NCBI GenBank assembly: GCA_028023455.1
Contig: JAQFVV010012447.1
Span: forward strand, 808,001 to 872,000
Length of the DNA: 64,000 nucleotides
Direction of reading: 5' to 3'
From: Epiperipatus broadwayi
Lineage: Eukaryota > Onychophora > Udeonychophora > Euonychophora > Peripatidae
Position 1 is the first letter of the stretch, and the number at the start of each line of letters is the position of its first letter. Shown piece by piece: positions 11,216 through 22,609 of this stretch. Under the pieces are notes generated by a model. That model was given only the letters and a program-made list of their open reading frames with translations, ran no database searches and was not told where the DNA came from. A program made the position numbers and the translations under genes.

Positions 11216-11763
11216 GTGGCATCAGATGATCATATACTGCGACTGGTTCAGTCACTTAGGCTTTGGAATGACAAAAGTGAACCAGGTCACAAACATTAAG
11301 CAAAATGAATAAAAACATGCCGGCAAAAGACCAAACAGTTCAGGGGCCCAAACCTAACCTGTCATCTCTGACACCTGATCCAAACTGTGTTAAAAAAGGA
11401 AAAGACAATATAAAAATGTAAATAGGCAATTAGGTGTGATTCAGAATATACAGTAAATCTACAAAATGGATATTAGTGGTAGTTACACAACTGAAAGGAC
11501 TCTACTACACTGTAGTAGTTCAAACAGCAGATGGTTATCAACATCATCACCACCTAACCCAATTGAGACTGAATCACACAGAAATAAGTACATAAAGTGA
11601 AACTGATGACCAACAAACTGAAAACAGCAACAACCCAGGCAAACAACCAGAAACAAGACCATCAAACAAGGATGATGAACAAGACAGGAACAGCAGCAGA
11701 CCAAAGGAACCAATTAAGTGGACAAAAGATCATCCAGCACATATGTATGACTAAATGACAGAA
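11216..11763 (+). other. Residual 3' interior of gypsy-1
   Basis: The sequence is less AT-rich than its surroundings and has no long frame. A short stretch near 11700 (PIKWTKDHPAHMYD) may be the last piece of pol. No polypurine tract is obvious before the 3' LTR. Confidence 0.4.
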
Positions 11764-12135
11764 CACACCCTCAATTGAAACCATTGCTAACAGTGAATGT
11801 TTCTATTACTGCTATCATACTATAAATCTATGCAGTGAGGCAAGTCCACAATAGGACTGGAAACTGCAAAACTAGAGCCAACTCAAGGCAAGCTGTCTAG
11901 TACAACTGGAAGAGTCACTGGACAAACTTGAGGCAAGCTATTATATACAGCTGGAAGGGAGTCCTTTCATTCAGGCACTATCTATCCAGCATTAATGAAG
12001 TTCAGATATGTGGAAATATATTTATTGATTGTATATTATGTAAATATATTTAATACTAATAAATCAGATTAAGTGAACTTCAAGTATACATATTTTTTAT
12101 TACTGTTGGCTGGAATCTGCAATCCAGACCAAACA
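11764..12135 (+). repeat. 3' LTR of gypsy-1
   Basis: This is the direct partner of 9104-9505. It ends CCAGACCAAACA, giving the canonical CA end. It lacks one internal sub-repeat present in the 5' LTR. Confidence 0.72.
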
Positions 12136-12137
12136 CA

Positions 12138-12395
<258 letters not shown>

Positions 12396-12895
12396 NNNNN
12401 NNNNNNNNNNNNNNNNNNNNNNNNNNNNNNNNNNNNNNNNNNNNNNNNNNNNNNNNNNNNNNNNNNNNNNNNNNNNNNNNNNNNNNNNNNNNNNNNNNNN
12501 NNNNNNNNNNNNNNNNNNNNNNNNNNNNNNNNNNNNNNNNNNNNNNNNNNNNNNNNNNNNNNNNNNNNNNNNNNNNNNNNNNNNNNNNNNNNNNNNNNNN
12601 NNNNNNNNNNNNNNNNNNNNNNNNNNNNNNNNNNNNNNNNNNNNNNNNNNNNNNNNNNNNNNNNNNNNNNNNNNNNNNNNNNNNNNNNNNNNNNNNNNNN
12701 NNNNNNNNNNNNNNNNNNNNNNNNNNNNNNNNNNNNNNNNNNNNNNNNNNNNNNNNNNNNNNNNNNNNNNNNNNNNNNNNNNNNNNNNNNNNNNNNNNNN
12801 NNNNNNNNNNNNNNNNNNNNNNNNNNNNNNNNNNNNNNNNNNNNNNNNNNNNNNNNNNNNNNNNNNNNNNNNNNNNNNNNNNNNNNNNNNNNNNN
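12396..12895. other. Assembly gap, 500 N
   Basis: There are exactly 500 N, a conventional placeholder length, so the true size is unknown. Confidence 0.98.
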
Positions 12896-14150
12896 ACAAT
12901 ATATATATCACTCAGAACTTTTTAATGATAAATCACAATTGACTGTAATATTTTTTTTACCTGATCCACCACAGCATTTTAATCCTCCATTAGCATTATG
13001 TACTTGATTTTGTGTATTTATTTTCAATTATTTATTCCCTTGCTTCACACATGATTTCAATGTCTTCATATTATGTACACTAATCAGTATCACATATTGG
13101 ATCATTTGGAGACACTTTCAATGTCATCACAATCAATTTAACACTTTCTAGTTTCTCAAAGTAAACTATTATTTACTCTTACATTGTTACATCTTTTGTG
13201 CCATCTGAGCAGATTATTCTCACTCATTCTTTATAAAGTAAAACCTTCATCCATTGATTTTTAAGAAACCAGGAAAAAATAAATGGTAGATATGGAAAAA
13301 AATGATAGAAACAGAAATGTTTATATTGTATTTTAAGTTTCTGGACCATAAATAGTGGATGATAAATATAAAAAATGTGGAAATACTAGCTATAGGTGTT
13401 CCTAAATTTTATTTCACAATCTATTCATCCTAAATAGCAGAAACCCACAATATATACCTTTTATTCAAATTTTTTTGGATTAAATCACAACTTCAACACG
13501 CTTTTCCAATCCATAAACAATTTTAACAATAGATTCTACATTCACAAATATTAAAACTAGATTATAAATTGAATTGATACATTCAAACTCAGGAAATTAA
13601 ACTTTAGCAGAAACAGTAATCCATTTGTTTTCCTCTGAATGTAGAAATATTGAAGAAGTAGCATTAATATTATTAAAATATAAAATTCAATATATTGGTG
13701 TACTACAAAATATATTATGAAATTGTATAACAAATTACAGATTTCTTGTTCACAACTATCCCTATACACTATTTCTTAGAGCATTTTAATAGACACAGAA
13801 ATAAATAAATGTTTTTTTCACAATCAAAATCTACAGCATTCGCATTTTACTTAAAGAAGGATTCGGAAAGTATTTCTTTCACAATTGCCAACTATGATTT
13901 TGTCCTTCATAAATATTTTTAAATACAATATATTTATTGAAATATAAATCTACCTAATAATATATTAGTAAATATAATCAAAGTAGAAATAAATAATAAT
14001 AAAAATATTAGAAAAAATCAATTTTTTTTATATTTTACAATAATAGTTTCACATATTAGACAAATAGACTCCATATAAAAACTACAAAAAACAAACAAAC
14101 AATATATATATACGCACACACAAAAAGAAAAGGCATATGATTTTTCTGCT
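12896..14150. other. Intergenic DNA, nothing recognised
   Basis: AT-rich, with short chance frames only. Confidence 0.55.
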
Positions 14151-14151
14151 T

Positions 14152-14240
14152 GGAAATTCCTAAGAAGTTCGAACGCCAGACCCGAGAGCGCCAGAATCGA
14201 TCCTGGGTTCTCCGGATTCCAGCAGCTAGAAAGCGGTTCA
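14152..14240 (-). repeat. tRNA-like retroposon relic
   Basis: This GC-rich islet stands out from its AT-rich surroundings. On the minus strand it has an A-box-like CTAGCTGCTGG, then a T-arm-like hairpin CCAGG-ATCGATT-CTGG containing a B-box-like GGATCGATTCT. No full cloverleaf can be drawn, so it is called a tRNA-derived SINE or pseudogene relic rather than a tRNA gene. Confidence 0.4.
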
Positions 14241-14244
14241 ATTA

Positions 14245-15020
14245 TTATTTAAAATAGACTTGGTAATATTAAAATATTATTTATCATTATATATATATAC
14301 ATATAATTGAAATCAGATATTCTACAATCTAAGGCAAACCGCGCATAAAAAAAAAAAACTAGTCACAATTCAAAGTGATCTGCCAATTATTTAGCATTGC
14401 TACGCACTTTTATTAAATTTTAAAATAAATCTGTTATTTATTTATTTTCTCCTTCTCTTCATTTTGGACGTAGATTTGACCATCTATTGATTTTGGATCT
14501 TGCAATTTAATTAAGTTATTGTTGTACATTATAAAGGATTATCTTCTAATATACAGAATATCAGATAAGCTTTCTTAGAAATATATAGAATGCATGTAAA
14601 GTTAAAAGTTATTCTTCACGCTTTTGCTTCGTAACCAATCTCCGTAAATATCCACTTATTGGTCAGTAAATAGATATTTCTCTAGTCTTAACAAAGAATA
14701 AATAAAAACTAAAAACCAGAAAAATCTTCACTAGGAAATTAACATTTTGATTGGTTTTTTTTTTAAAGATACGCAGAGGGCTCTTTACGGTTCTTTAATT
14801 GTTTTTATTTGATTAAACTACACCATTCTTGCCAATAAAGTTTAACATACTGGAGCAAATCTAACGCCAAGCATTTGAATGTTTGAACAAAAATGAATTT
14901 TTAACAACAAGACAAAAAACAAAAATTAAATGTTATTGTGATTAAATCAAAGTCCTAAAGAAAAACTGATTTAAAAATGAAATATTTGGATATATATAGA
15001 CAATTTTATTTTTCATTTTT
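14245..15020. other. Intergenic DNA, nothing recognised
   Basis: AT-rich, without a convincing frame or repeat boundary. Confidence 0.5.
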
Positions 15021-15023
15021 ATA

Positions 15024-15093
15024 TGTCAAAGCGTTGACCGGGAAGCGAATCGGGGCCGGCTGCTCGGAAGGCAGCTATCCAACGCTTGACAAC
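15024..15093 (-). repeat. Structured tRNA-like element
   Basis: A 70-nt GC-rich block is closed by a 12-bp inverted repeat (TGTCAAAGCGTTG against CAACGCTTGACA, one bulge). Inside is a 5-bp stem-loop (GCTGC-CTTCCGA-GCAGC on minus) and a B-box-like GATTCGCTTCC. The 3' portion resembles the tRNA-like retroposons at 35651, 36636 and 37875 (minus-strand 3' end ...CCGGxCxAxGCTxTGACATAT). A D-arm is not evident. Confidence 0.45.
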
Positions 15094-15094
15094 A

Positions 15095-16255
15095 ACAAAA
15101 AAATGCAGAAAGCTTTATATATATAAAACTCGAATAATAAAATAAAAAAATAATATTTCAAACATTTAATAAAGTTACTGATAATATTACAAAAACTTCT
15201 TTTAAAATGACTGTAATAAAACAGTAAATGGAAAAAAATATTTTATGTTTATCAGAAGTTAGAAAATTAGAATTAATAAGAGAAAACTATCTTCTTTTTT
15301 TAAGATGTTCATTATTAATGTCACTATTATATATATATATCTATATTACTTTTGAAAAACTTTCAGACTTTTGTAAAAGTTGCCCAAAAACAATAGCGAA
15401 AAAGAAAGGATTTTTCACCAAGCTTATCAAATGCCAGAATTTGAGTATTTAATGATTCTCATACTCAATTTCCTTCTTCAATTATGAAAGTATTTCCATT
15501 TGCTGACCAATATCGAATGGCAATAAATTGGTTAATTAAATGAAAAAAAAACACAACACAAAACCTGTTTGGAATCTGAAAAAAAATCCTCATTTAAAAT
15601 TAGTATAAATTCTATCTCCAGGCAACAAGCATAGGAAATGAACGCATAATGTATTATATCACAAAACATTATATGCATGTGTGTGTTTGTACATATGTAT
15701 TTAATGTATTTTTTAATGACAATAAATAATCATTACTTCAAAAGTATTATTTTTTTACTGTAATATGCCTACATTTTTGTTTTTCAACGTATGTACACTG
15801 AGAATGTCTCGGAATTTTAAAAGATATTTATTTTTTCTTGAGATGGTCGTTTCAATAAGATACAGCTGATTTTTTTCTTTTTAGAAACTGAAGTAGTAAA
15901 TATTAGAAACAGTTTGGATTTTTTTTTTTTAATATTACTGAATATTTTTATTGTAATTTTACCATTATTATATTTATTTAAGCTGAAAGGTCATGTTATT
16001 AGTTTATTTAATATAATTAAAATTCAAAATGAAAATTTTAAATCACGTTGCTATTTTTTGTGAAAATAATATAATATTTAATGGTTTTAATTATGAAATC
16101 ATTAACTTTATCTTGGATTTTTTTTTATTTGTAAAGATTATTATTATTATTTTTAAAAGATTGAGACTCTAGAGTTAAAATCTTAGGATCGATTCCAGTT
16201 GTGAGACTTTCCGCGATGAACTTCCGAGTAATAATGCCATTCGATTTTTTTCATT
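15095..16255. other. Intergenic DNA, nothing firm
   Basis: There is no coding signal. Near 16193 a B-box-like GGATCGATTCC suggests one more decayed tRNA-derived repeat, but nothing else supports it. Confidence 0.45.
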
Positions 16256-16257
16256 AT

Positions 16258-16385
16258 TGGGAATTAATTAAAGGGGATTTGAACCCAGATTTTCAAGCTT
16301 TCTACAATCATCCACTCTATCCAATATAACCGATACATATCACCACATACATGTGAAAAAGATAAAGTATATACACTATACTTGT
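16258..16385 (-). repeat. Partial copy of repeat family R1
   Basis: It shares the conserved R1 end: GGATTTGAAC, TTTCAAG, CACCACATACATGTG, in the same order as at 30550-30625. The part that would hold the hammerhead motif is absent. Confidence 0.6.
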
Positions 16386-16649
16386 ATTTCAATATTGGGA
16401 ATTAAGTATTGCTTATAGAATTAAATTATCATCGCGCTCTCACACATTGAATAATAAACACAAACACATAACACAGTAATTTGAAATACAGCTAGAATAT
16501 ATTAATATAAATGTCTATTAATTAAAAATTCTACTACCTAAACAAACTTTCAAAATTAATCTTTTACAATAAATAAATTAATTTGTATACATTAAATATG
16601 TATAAAATTAAAGAAAAAAAAAACCACTGAGCTAATATTTATAAATTAC

Positions 16650-16855
16650 TCAAGGCAAAGCAGGAAACCATGGTCAGGGGTTTGGGGAGGGGTTCCTGAC
16701 AGAGATATTTTAAGTGCTGGCTCTGGCTAAGCATTTATCACAAAGCTTGTAGAGGAATTGGCAATCCTCATTGTTTATAACTTACAAGCTTAAGAAATAG
16801 GGTCATGTGATCTATGACTCTTATTTTGACTATTTAAGGCTAATTGCTATAAACT
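16650..16855 (+). repeat. Repeat family R2, copy A (5'-truncated)
   Basis: It is related to the copies at 45595, 59100 and 59522. It starts inside the hammerhead: stem II GGC-AAA-GC, GAAA and ACCATGGTC remain, but the CUGANGA side is lost. It then continues through GATATTTTAAGTGCTGGCTC and ends at GACTCTTATTTTGACTATTT. Confidence 0.75.
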
Positions 16856-17889
16856 ACTTGTTTGTTTTTTTCTTAGAAGGGTTTCAATTTACAATGAGAA
16901 AAGCCCCCCCCCCAAAAAAAGCATTGAACTACGGTTTCAGAGTTTATGGTTTTATCTATACTAGACTATTTTAAAAGAAAAATCATTAATATACTTTATA
17001 CTAGGCTTTTTACTTTAAACCTTTGTGTGTCACTCAGTTAATATTTATAGTCTACATCTACATAATATGTTTTTCAATAGTGCTGCATGACTGACTTTCT
17101 TACAGCACTTTTGTGTTTTACATTTTCTAAAAAAATAAAATTCAACAATATTTTACATTTCACTTTTATTACCAGTAATTTAACATCAGCATTTATTTAA
17201 GCTTTCATAAAACAACAACAACAACAAAAGCAATTATGAATACATTAATGACATCATCATTATTAGTATCTGTTCACAGATAAATGAGTCATTTCAACCA
17301 ACTTCAAGAGAAAATAAAGACAGAAAGGCAATGAAAATTCCCTAAAGAATAGTTTTATAATGACTATACAAACCATTCTGTGAATCACAAATATGTCCAT
17401 ATCTAGAACACATTGGTTTATTTTTTTGGTTTATCTGATATTTTCCAAAGTTATGTGCTAACTTCTTTTGAGCAAACTTTTTTTAAAAAATTTCAGCAAC
17501 TTGTGTAATTAATGACTCTCAAATGTATTTTATACTTGGCCAAACCTTTCTAATGAAACAATCATTATTTTACTTCTTTATAATATCTTCAAGAGAGTTT
17601 TTATATTATAAATGAAGTTTTCTTTTTCTACAGAAATTATTCTCAAGTTTACCATAATGTTTTTCAGGAAATCTTGTATTGTTCATTCATTTTGAATGTC
17701 CAGTCCAGTGAAAATATGATTTTACAATAATAGACATTATAGTATCACATCCAGTAGATAAAAGAGCATATTTTTGGTATTATGGTCTTCCCATCATGCT
17801 TAGAATTTTATAGATTTGTTCTTAAATAAAAAAATTTAATGCCTTTAACTGTTATTAGAAATTCAAGTCTCATTTTCATATAATAAATT

Positions 17890-18087
17890 AGTAATAGTTT
17901 TAACAAGGCTGTAAACCTTAGCAATGAGCGTCTGAAAAAATCGTCACTAGGGACCTCTGTAGGTCTTTAAAACACATGCTTACGTAAGCATGTGTAAGCA
18001 TGTGTTTTAAAGACCTACAGAGGTCCCTAGTGACGATTTTTTCAGACGCTCATTGCTAAGGTTTACAGCCTTGTTAAAACTATTACT
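17890..18087. repeat. Near-perfect 198-bp palindrome
   Basis: Arms of about 90 bp are almost identical inverted copies, running from AGTAATAGTTTTAACAAGG on the left to its complement ending at 18087. The centre holds nested copies of ACACATGCTTACGTAAGC, itself palindromic. There is no coding potential. It is a MITE-like fold-back. Confidence 0.85.
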
Positions 18088-18947
18088 GAAATAATAGTGA
18101 GCGTTTAATAAAATTTATAATTATAATAAATTAGGTAAATAATAATAAATCTATACACAGATAATTGCAGTTTTAATTTCACTGTGATAAATTATCCCAT
18201 TTTTAAACTTGTTAGAAACATCAGCAATAGATGGGTGTCTATGCAGCATCTCAACAACTAAGTCCATGTTTCTATTTAAAAGCTATCAAGATAATATGTA
18301 CAACATATATAATATTTAAGTAATATTTTGTATCACTGTAAAGCTTTTTAATACTTGTTATAATGCCACTTACTTAATGTTAACTTTTGGTTTAGAAATA
18401 TTTGTTTTAAACACTTATTAGTCAAATGATGTCAAATTTTAGACAATATGCCACAAACATTGTCCTTCAATTTAATCTTAATTTTTATTATTATTGATCT
18501 ATTTTGACTGCTGCTTTAGTGGAAATTATTAGGGAGAGTTAATGATAATTTATTTCAACTAAAAACCAATAATTTGTGAATATTTTGTATTTCATAAATA
18601 TATCTTTTGCAACATCTCTGCAAAACAAAATATCACTAAGATTTAGAAACAGCACACTGCAATTAATTTTATTAATTTACGGTATGTTTTTAATGTTTCT
18701 CAGCCCTTAAACAAACCTGTCTGTAGAACAGATAGCATATCTTTGATTATATCATAAAAATATATGAAATATAATTTTTTTATTATGTTTCTTATCTAAA
18801 TTTTTAATGAACTGTTTCATCAAAATATGAAAGAATTGTGATAGATTATTAACTTAATAATAATTATCTTAAAAACATTTGTATTTTATAATTTACTTAA
18901 AACAATATTTAAATAAACATTTATTTATATAGCGCTCTCCTTAATAA

Positions 18948-19461
18948 TTTTTAATACAATTAAACACATCCATTCAAGCTATTACGCAAGCGCTTTTTCT
19001 GAGTGTAAATAATAAATGAATAAATTCTACTCCCAATACAAGATATAGTATTTAGGAAAGAATAAAATGAATCCACTTATTCAATCCGACCCAAATGTAT
19101 ATATATGGGCAAATCTTAAGTATTGGAAGTGAAAGTGTGAGAATAGATCACTCACTTTAAACAACTGTCTATGATATTTGAGAGTGACGTTTCAGTAAAT
19201 TCTAGGTAATTTCGTCGACGTCATTTACTCGGATATCATAGACAGTTGTTTAAAGTGAGTGATCTATTCTCACACTTTCACTTCCAATACTTAAGATTTG
19301 CCCATATATATACATTTGGGTCGGATTGAATAAGTGGATTCATTTTATTCTTTCCTAAATACTATATCTTGTGTTGGGAATGGAATTTATTCATTTATTA
19401 TTTACACTCAGAAAAAGCACTTACGTAATAGCTTGAATGACTGTGTTTAATTGTATTAAAA
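18948..19461. repeat. Large inverted repeat, arms about 230-245 bp
   Basis: The left arm (TTTTAATACAATTAAACAC...) matches the complement of the right arm (...TTTAATTGTATTAAAA) with few changes. The loop at about 19175-19235 contains GACGTTTCAGTAAAT and GTCGACGTCATTTACT, also partly inverted. It could extrude as a very long hairpin. No frame is present. Confidence 0.85.
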
Positions 19462-19464
19462 CAA

Positions 19465-22240
19465 TATTGTAAAGTATTTGAAAAATATCCAAAGTAGACT
19501 GAGTAATCTTCAAGCTACATGTAACTCTCTAGAATTTTCTGCCTACTGTGGAAATAAAAAAAAACTACAAAATGTGGTCTAAAAATTGACTGTCTCATGC
19601 AATCTGACTAAGTTGTCCTGTCTGGAAGATTGGTCATTAATACAGAAAACAGTGACAGTATTAAGGGTAATTATTACAACTATTTCTTTTTAAATATAGA
19701 TTCATAGAACATGTGAAACTTTTCACCACTTGAACAAACAATAGCATGTCAAAGTTGCTATCAAGATCTAAGATTGATACATTTAGTGAAATTGGGAAGA
19801 TGCAGCATATTGGAAAACCATAATTAGATATAATGTTGAAGTATTTCAGAAAAAATAATTTGATGCAGACAAAGTTAAAAAATATCATCACAAAATATCA
19901 AATAAATATTAATTGTGATTCACTGATGCGTTGTATAGTTATTGCATTAGGATTTTCTTTTATAATCTTTTAATTCTTTCAGTGTTGGAATGGCCATAAT
20001 CATTTGCAGAACTAATGATGATGGTAATGGCCAGTATATTTTTTAAATTAAAATTCTGTATATGTTGCTCTTTTAAAATTCACTAATAATTTATTTCTAT
20101 TTAAACAATATTTGAAAAAAAAAAAAAACACGATTAAACTGCATTTATTATATCTTTTGCATAATGTTGTTTTTTTTTTTAAAAAAATATGATTAGGGAA
20201 ATCAATTGATTAATAAACACCAATTTGTAGTACAAGAACCAGAAATTATAAGATAATCTTCAATCCAAGAACTAACTCTGAAACTGTCATTCTATCATTG
20301 AGATAAACTACACGAGATATTCTGTCGATCTAAAAGATTTATTATGAAAATGAAAAAAACAATTTTGAAGTAAAGCTCAAATTTAATGATTTACTGTGTT
20401 TTATATACTTATATTCTATATTGATAAATAATTTATCATAAAATGGAATATATATATACTGTATGGAGAGTTTTGCCTTTGTTTAAAAAAAGAAAGGTGA
20501 TATAAATCAAAACTTTGGTTTGTTGATTAAAAAAAGGGTTAATGTATAATAAAATAATTCAAATGTTTTTTTTAAATAGCAAACTGTGATTAAAAATCAC
20601 AGACATTCCTTAGATATAAAGTATATACAAAGCCGTTGGGAGCTTTTTCGTAAGCTAAGAAGTCATTGTCTAATTTATATTGTCAAACAGACAAAAGCTG
20701 ATTGGTTCATAAATGCTTTAAATGGACAGGGAATATGTATTCCCACTGATAAAACGAATTTCAAATAAGTTCAAAGCAATTAAAATAAATTTATCAGCAT
20801 AATGTGAAGGCATTGGTCTCCTTCCCAACTACTGACATTTTACGCATTTACCTGTTTTACTGCTCTTTTGTTATGCTATATGTATATATAATGATATTTA
20901 TTTTTAGACTGTAGAGGCTCATAATTAATAACTACTAGTTTAGAAACATCGAGGTGCTATAACTGTAGATACCTTTTGTGTATCAATCAATGTTATGTTA
21001 TTTTACTTTGAAATCTACACTGTTCCATCTTTTTTCCTCTAACAATAAAAATAGAAAAAAAAAAAATAAAGATACAAATAAGGGATGATTTTTTTACTAT
21101 CTTTATTGCTTTTGTTCTGTTTTGCTTTACTTTCTTTTATATCTAAAAAGCAAAAGTGATAATTGATACCTGTATCAGTTGCACAACATTATTTGAAATT
21201 GCAGAGAATAAAACAATCCTGTAATTTCTGTTTACTTTGATTTTATAAATAGGCAGAATGTATTCCATATAACCGTTAGTATTTGGTGTTGACTTAACAT
21301 AAGCTAACAATAAAAATGATTAATAAAACAATATATTTTGTTTTGTACTTTTAAATAGCAATAAATTTTAATTTTATTGTTTGCTTTTATAGTTTTGACG
21401 ATCTAGAAGTTTTCTTTAGAATTATAATTTACAATTACATTAGGTTCCCAACATTCACATATCAATAATTATTATAGTTTATAAAATCAATAACTTTTTA
21501 ATATATAAATTGAATAAAATAATAATTCAACTAACCAAATAATGTTAACAATATATCTATAACTGGGATATTTTAAGCTAATCAAATAATAATAATATAT
21601 CTATAATTGGGATATTTTATAAAAAAAATCAATAACTTTTTCATGTATAAATTGAATACAATAATAATCAGCTAACCAATATCGCTGTCGTAATTGTAAT
21701 CAGAAAAATTTAAAAAATCAATTGTCAGACAATTTGTTGTCATAGAATCAAGAAAAAAAAAATCACGAAATCTATCAATCAGTCATTTATTTAGAAAGTA
21801 GTTCATTCTATTATGATTTGCATTAAACAAATTTCTATGGATGGTTTGAAAATAATATAGAATTTTTATAAAGGATGCACTCTGCAATTGAAAAAATCTT
21901 ACAAACAAAACATTAATTCAAACCTCATTCAACCTTTAAAAGTGAAAAATATCTACAAAGGTAATTGCCTGAACTATAACAAATGAATAAGATGAAGGGC
22001 ATGGCTAGCAGCTTTCCCCCCTGAAATCACGCAAACAGTAAAAATGAAAATGTGTAAGTTATATTGGAACATAACATTAAAACATGTTTGGGTGTAATTT
22101 TTGGAATAATTGATTTGCTGGCCAAAAAAAAAAGTCTTTAACCGTAGGCTGTAATGTAATGAATTGTTAATAATGTTTATTTAGTTGATTAATTATAATT
22201 TTGTTTAATTTATATAATAAACGTGGTTTTAATTTCTCCT
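19465..22240. other. AT-rich intergenic DNA
   Basis: No gene is recognised. A loose direct duplication of about 120-150 bp is seen at 21480-21680 (ATCAATAACTTTTT, AATATATCTATAA and TGGGATATTTTA each occur twice). Confidence 0.5.
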
Positions 22241-22427
22241 TATTTGTAATACTAAAAATACTTAATTGTAAATTATTAGAGAAAAAAATATATAGTTAAT
22301 AATAAATTTGGCTGAACGTTTTCGAGGAACCGTGCCTCATATTCATAGCCTTCGTGAAAATGTACTTAATATATGTAAATGAGAATATTCAAATGAATTA
22401 CTGTTACGTAGCCCATTTTTTCGAGAT

Positions 22428-22545
22428 GTCGAAGCACGTGTCTCTTCTGTTGATTGCATGGATGTCTCTGTTAATGTAGAATGCCTCCTTTATTTTTCTC
22501 CTGTAGTCGAGTATGAGGCACGGTTCCTCGAAAACGTTCAGCCAA
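22428..22545 (-). pseudogene. PLE GIY-YIG endonuclease C-terminus
   Basis: The minus-strand reading contains RRKIKEAFYINRDIHAINRR followed by a short tail with KKWAT and a stop. This matches the C-terminal R-x-K-I-K-E-A/E...I...x-N-R...W pattern of the GIY-YIG endonuclease fused to Penelope-like reverse transcriptases, which nicks DNA for insertion. Only about 40 residues remain; the catalytic GIY-YIG motifs themselves and the RT are absent. The identification rests on this motif alone, by eye. Confidence 0.55.
22509..22545 (+). ncRNA. Hammerhead-like relic in the PLE arm
   Basis: The sequence reads GAGTATGAGG, a loop CACGGTT, CCTCGAAAACGTTC. GAGG/CCTC would form stem II, followed by the GAAA-type core. 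In the left arm the same block (minus strand) is bracketed by GGCT and AGCC, which could close stem I. The first core box is damaged, so catalysis is not expected. PLEs are known to carry hammerheads; the assignment here is an inference. Confidence 0.35.
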
Positions 22546-22609
22546 ATTTATTATTAACTATATATTTTTTTCTCTAATAATTTACAATTAAGTATTTTTA
22601 GTATTAATT

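Larger units (their letters stand above)
9104..12135 (+). mobile_element. Internally deleted Ty3/gypsy-type LTR element (gypsy-1)
   Basis: Direct terminal repeats at 9104-9505 and 11764-12135 share long stretches, for example GTGAATGTTTCTATTACTG and CACAATAGGACTGGAA, and both end in CTGCAATCCAGACCAAA. A TGG-starting primer-binding-site-like sequence follows the 5' LTR directly. The interior keeps gag and protease remnants but no RT, RNase H or integrase, so about half or more of pol has been lost. Frames carry several stops and shifts. No matching target-site duplication was found, partly because the 3' side runs into a microsatellite. Confidence 0.75.
22247..22607 (-). mobile_element. Penelope-like element fragment in an inverted repeat
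   Basis: Arms 22247-22344 and 22509-22607 are near-perfect inverted copies around a 164-bp loop. On the minus strand the right arm runs into the loop as a coding tail that ends TGGGCTACGTAA. The layout (an inverted duplication of one end around the C-terminal coding part) is one that Penelope-like elements often generate during insertion. The arms also carry a hammerhead-like block (see 22509-22545). Confidence 0.6.
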
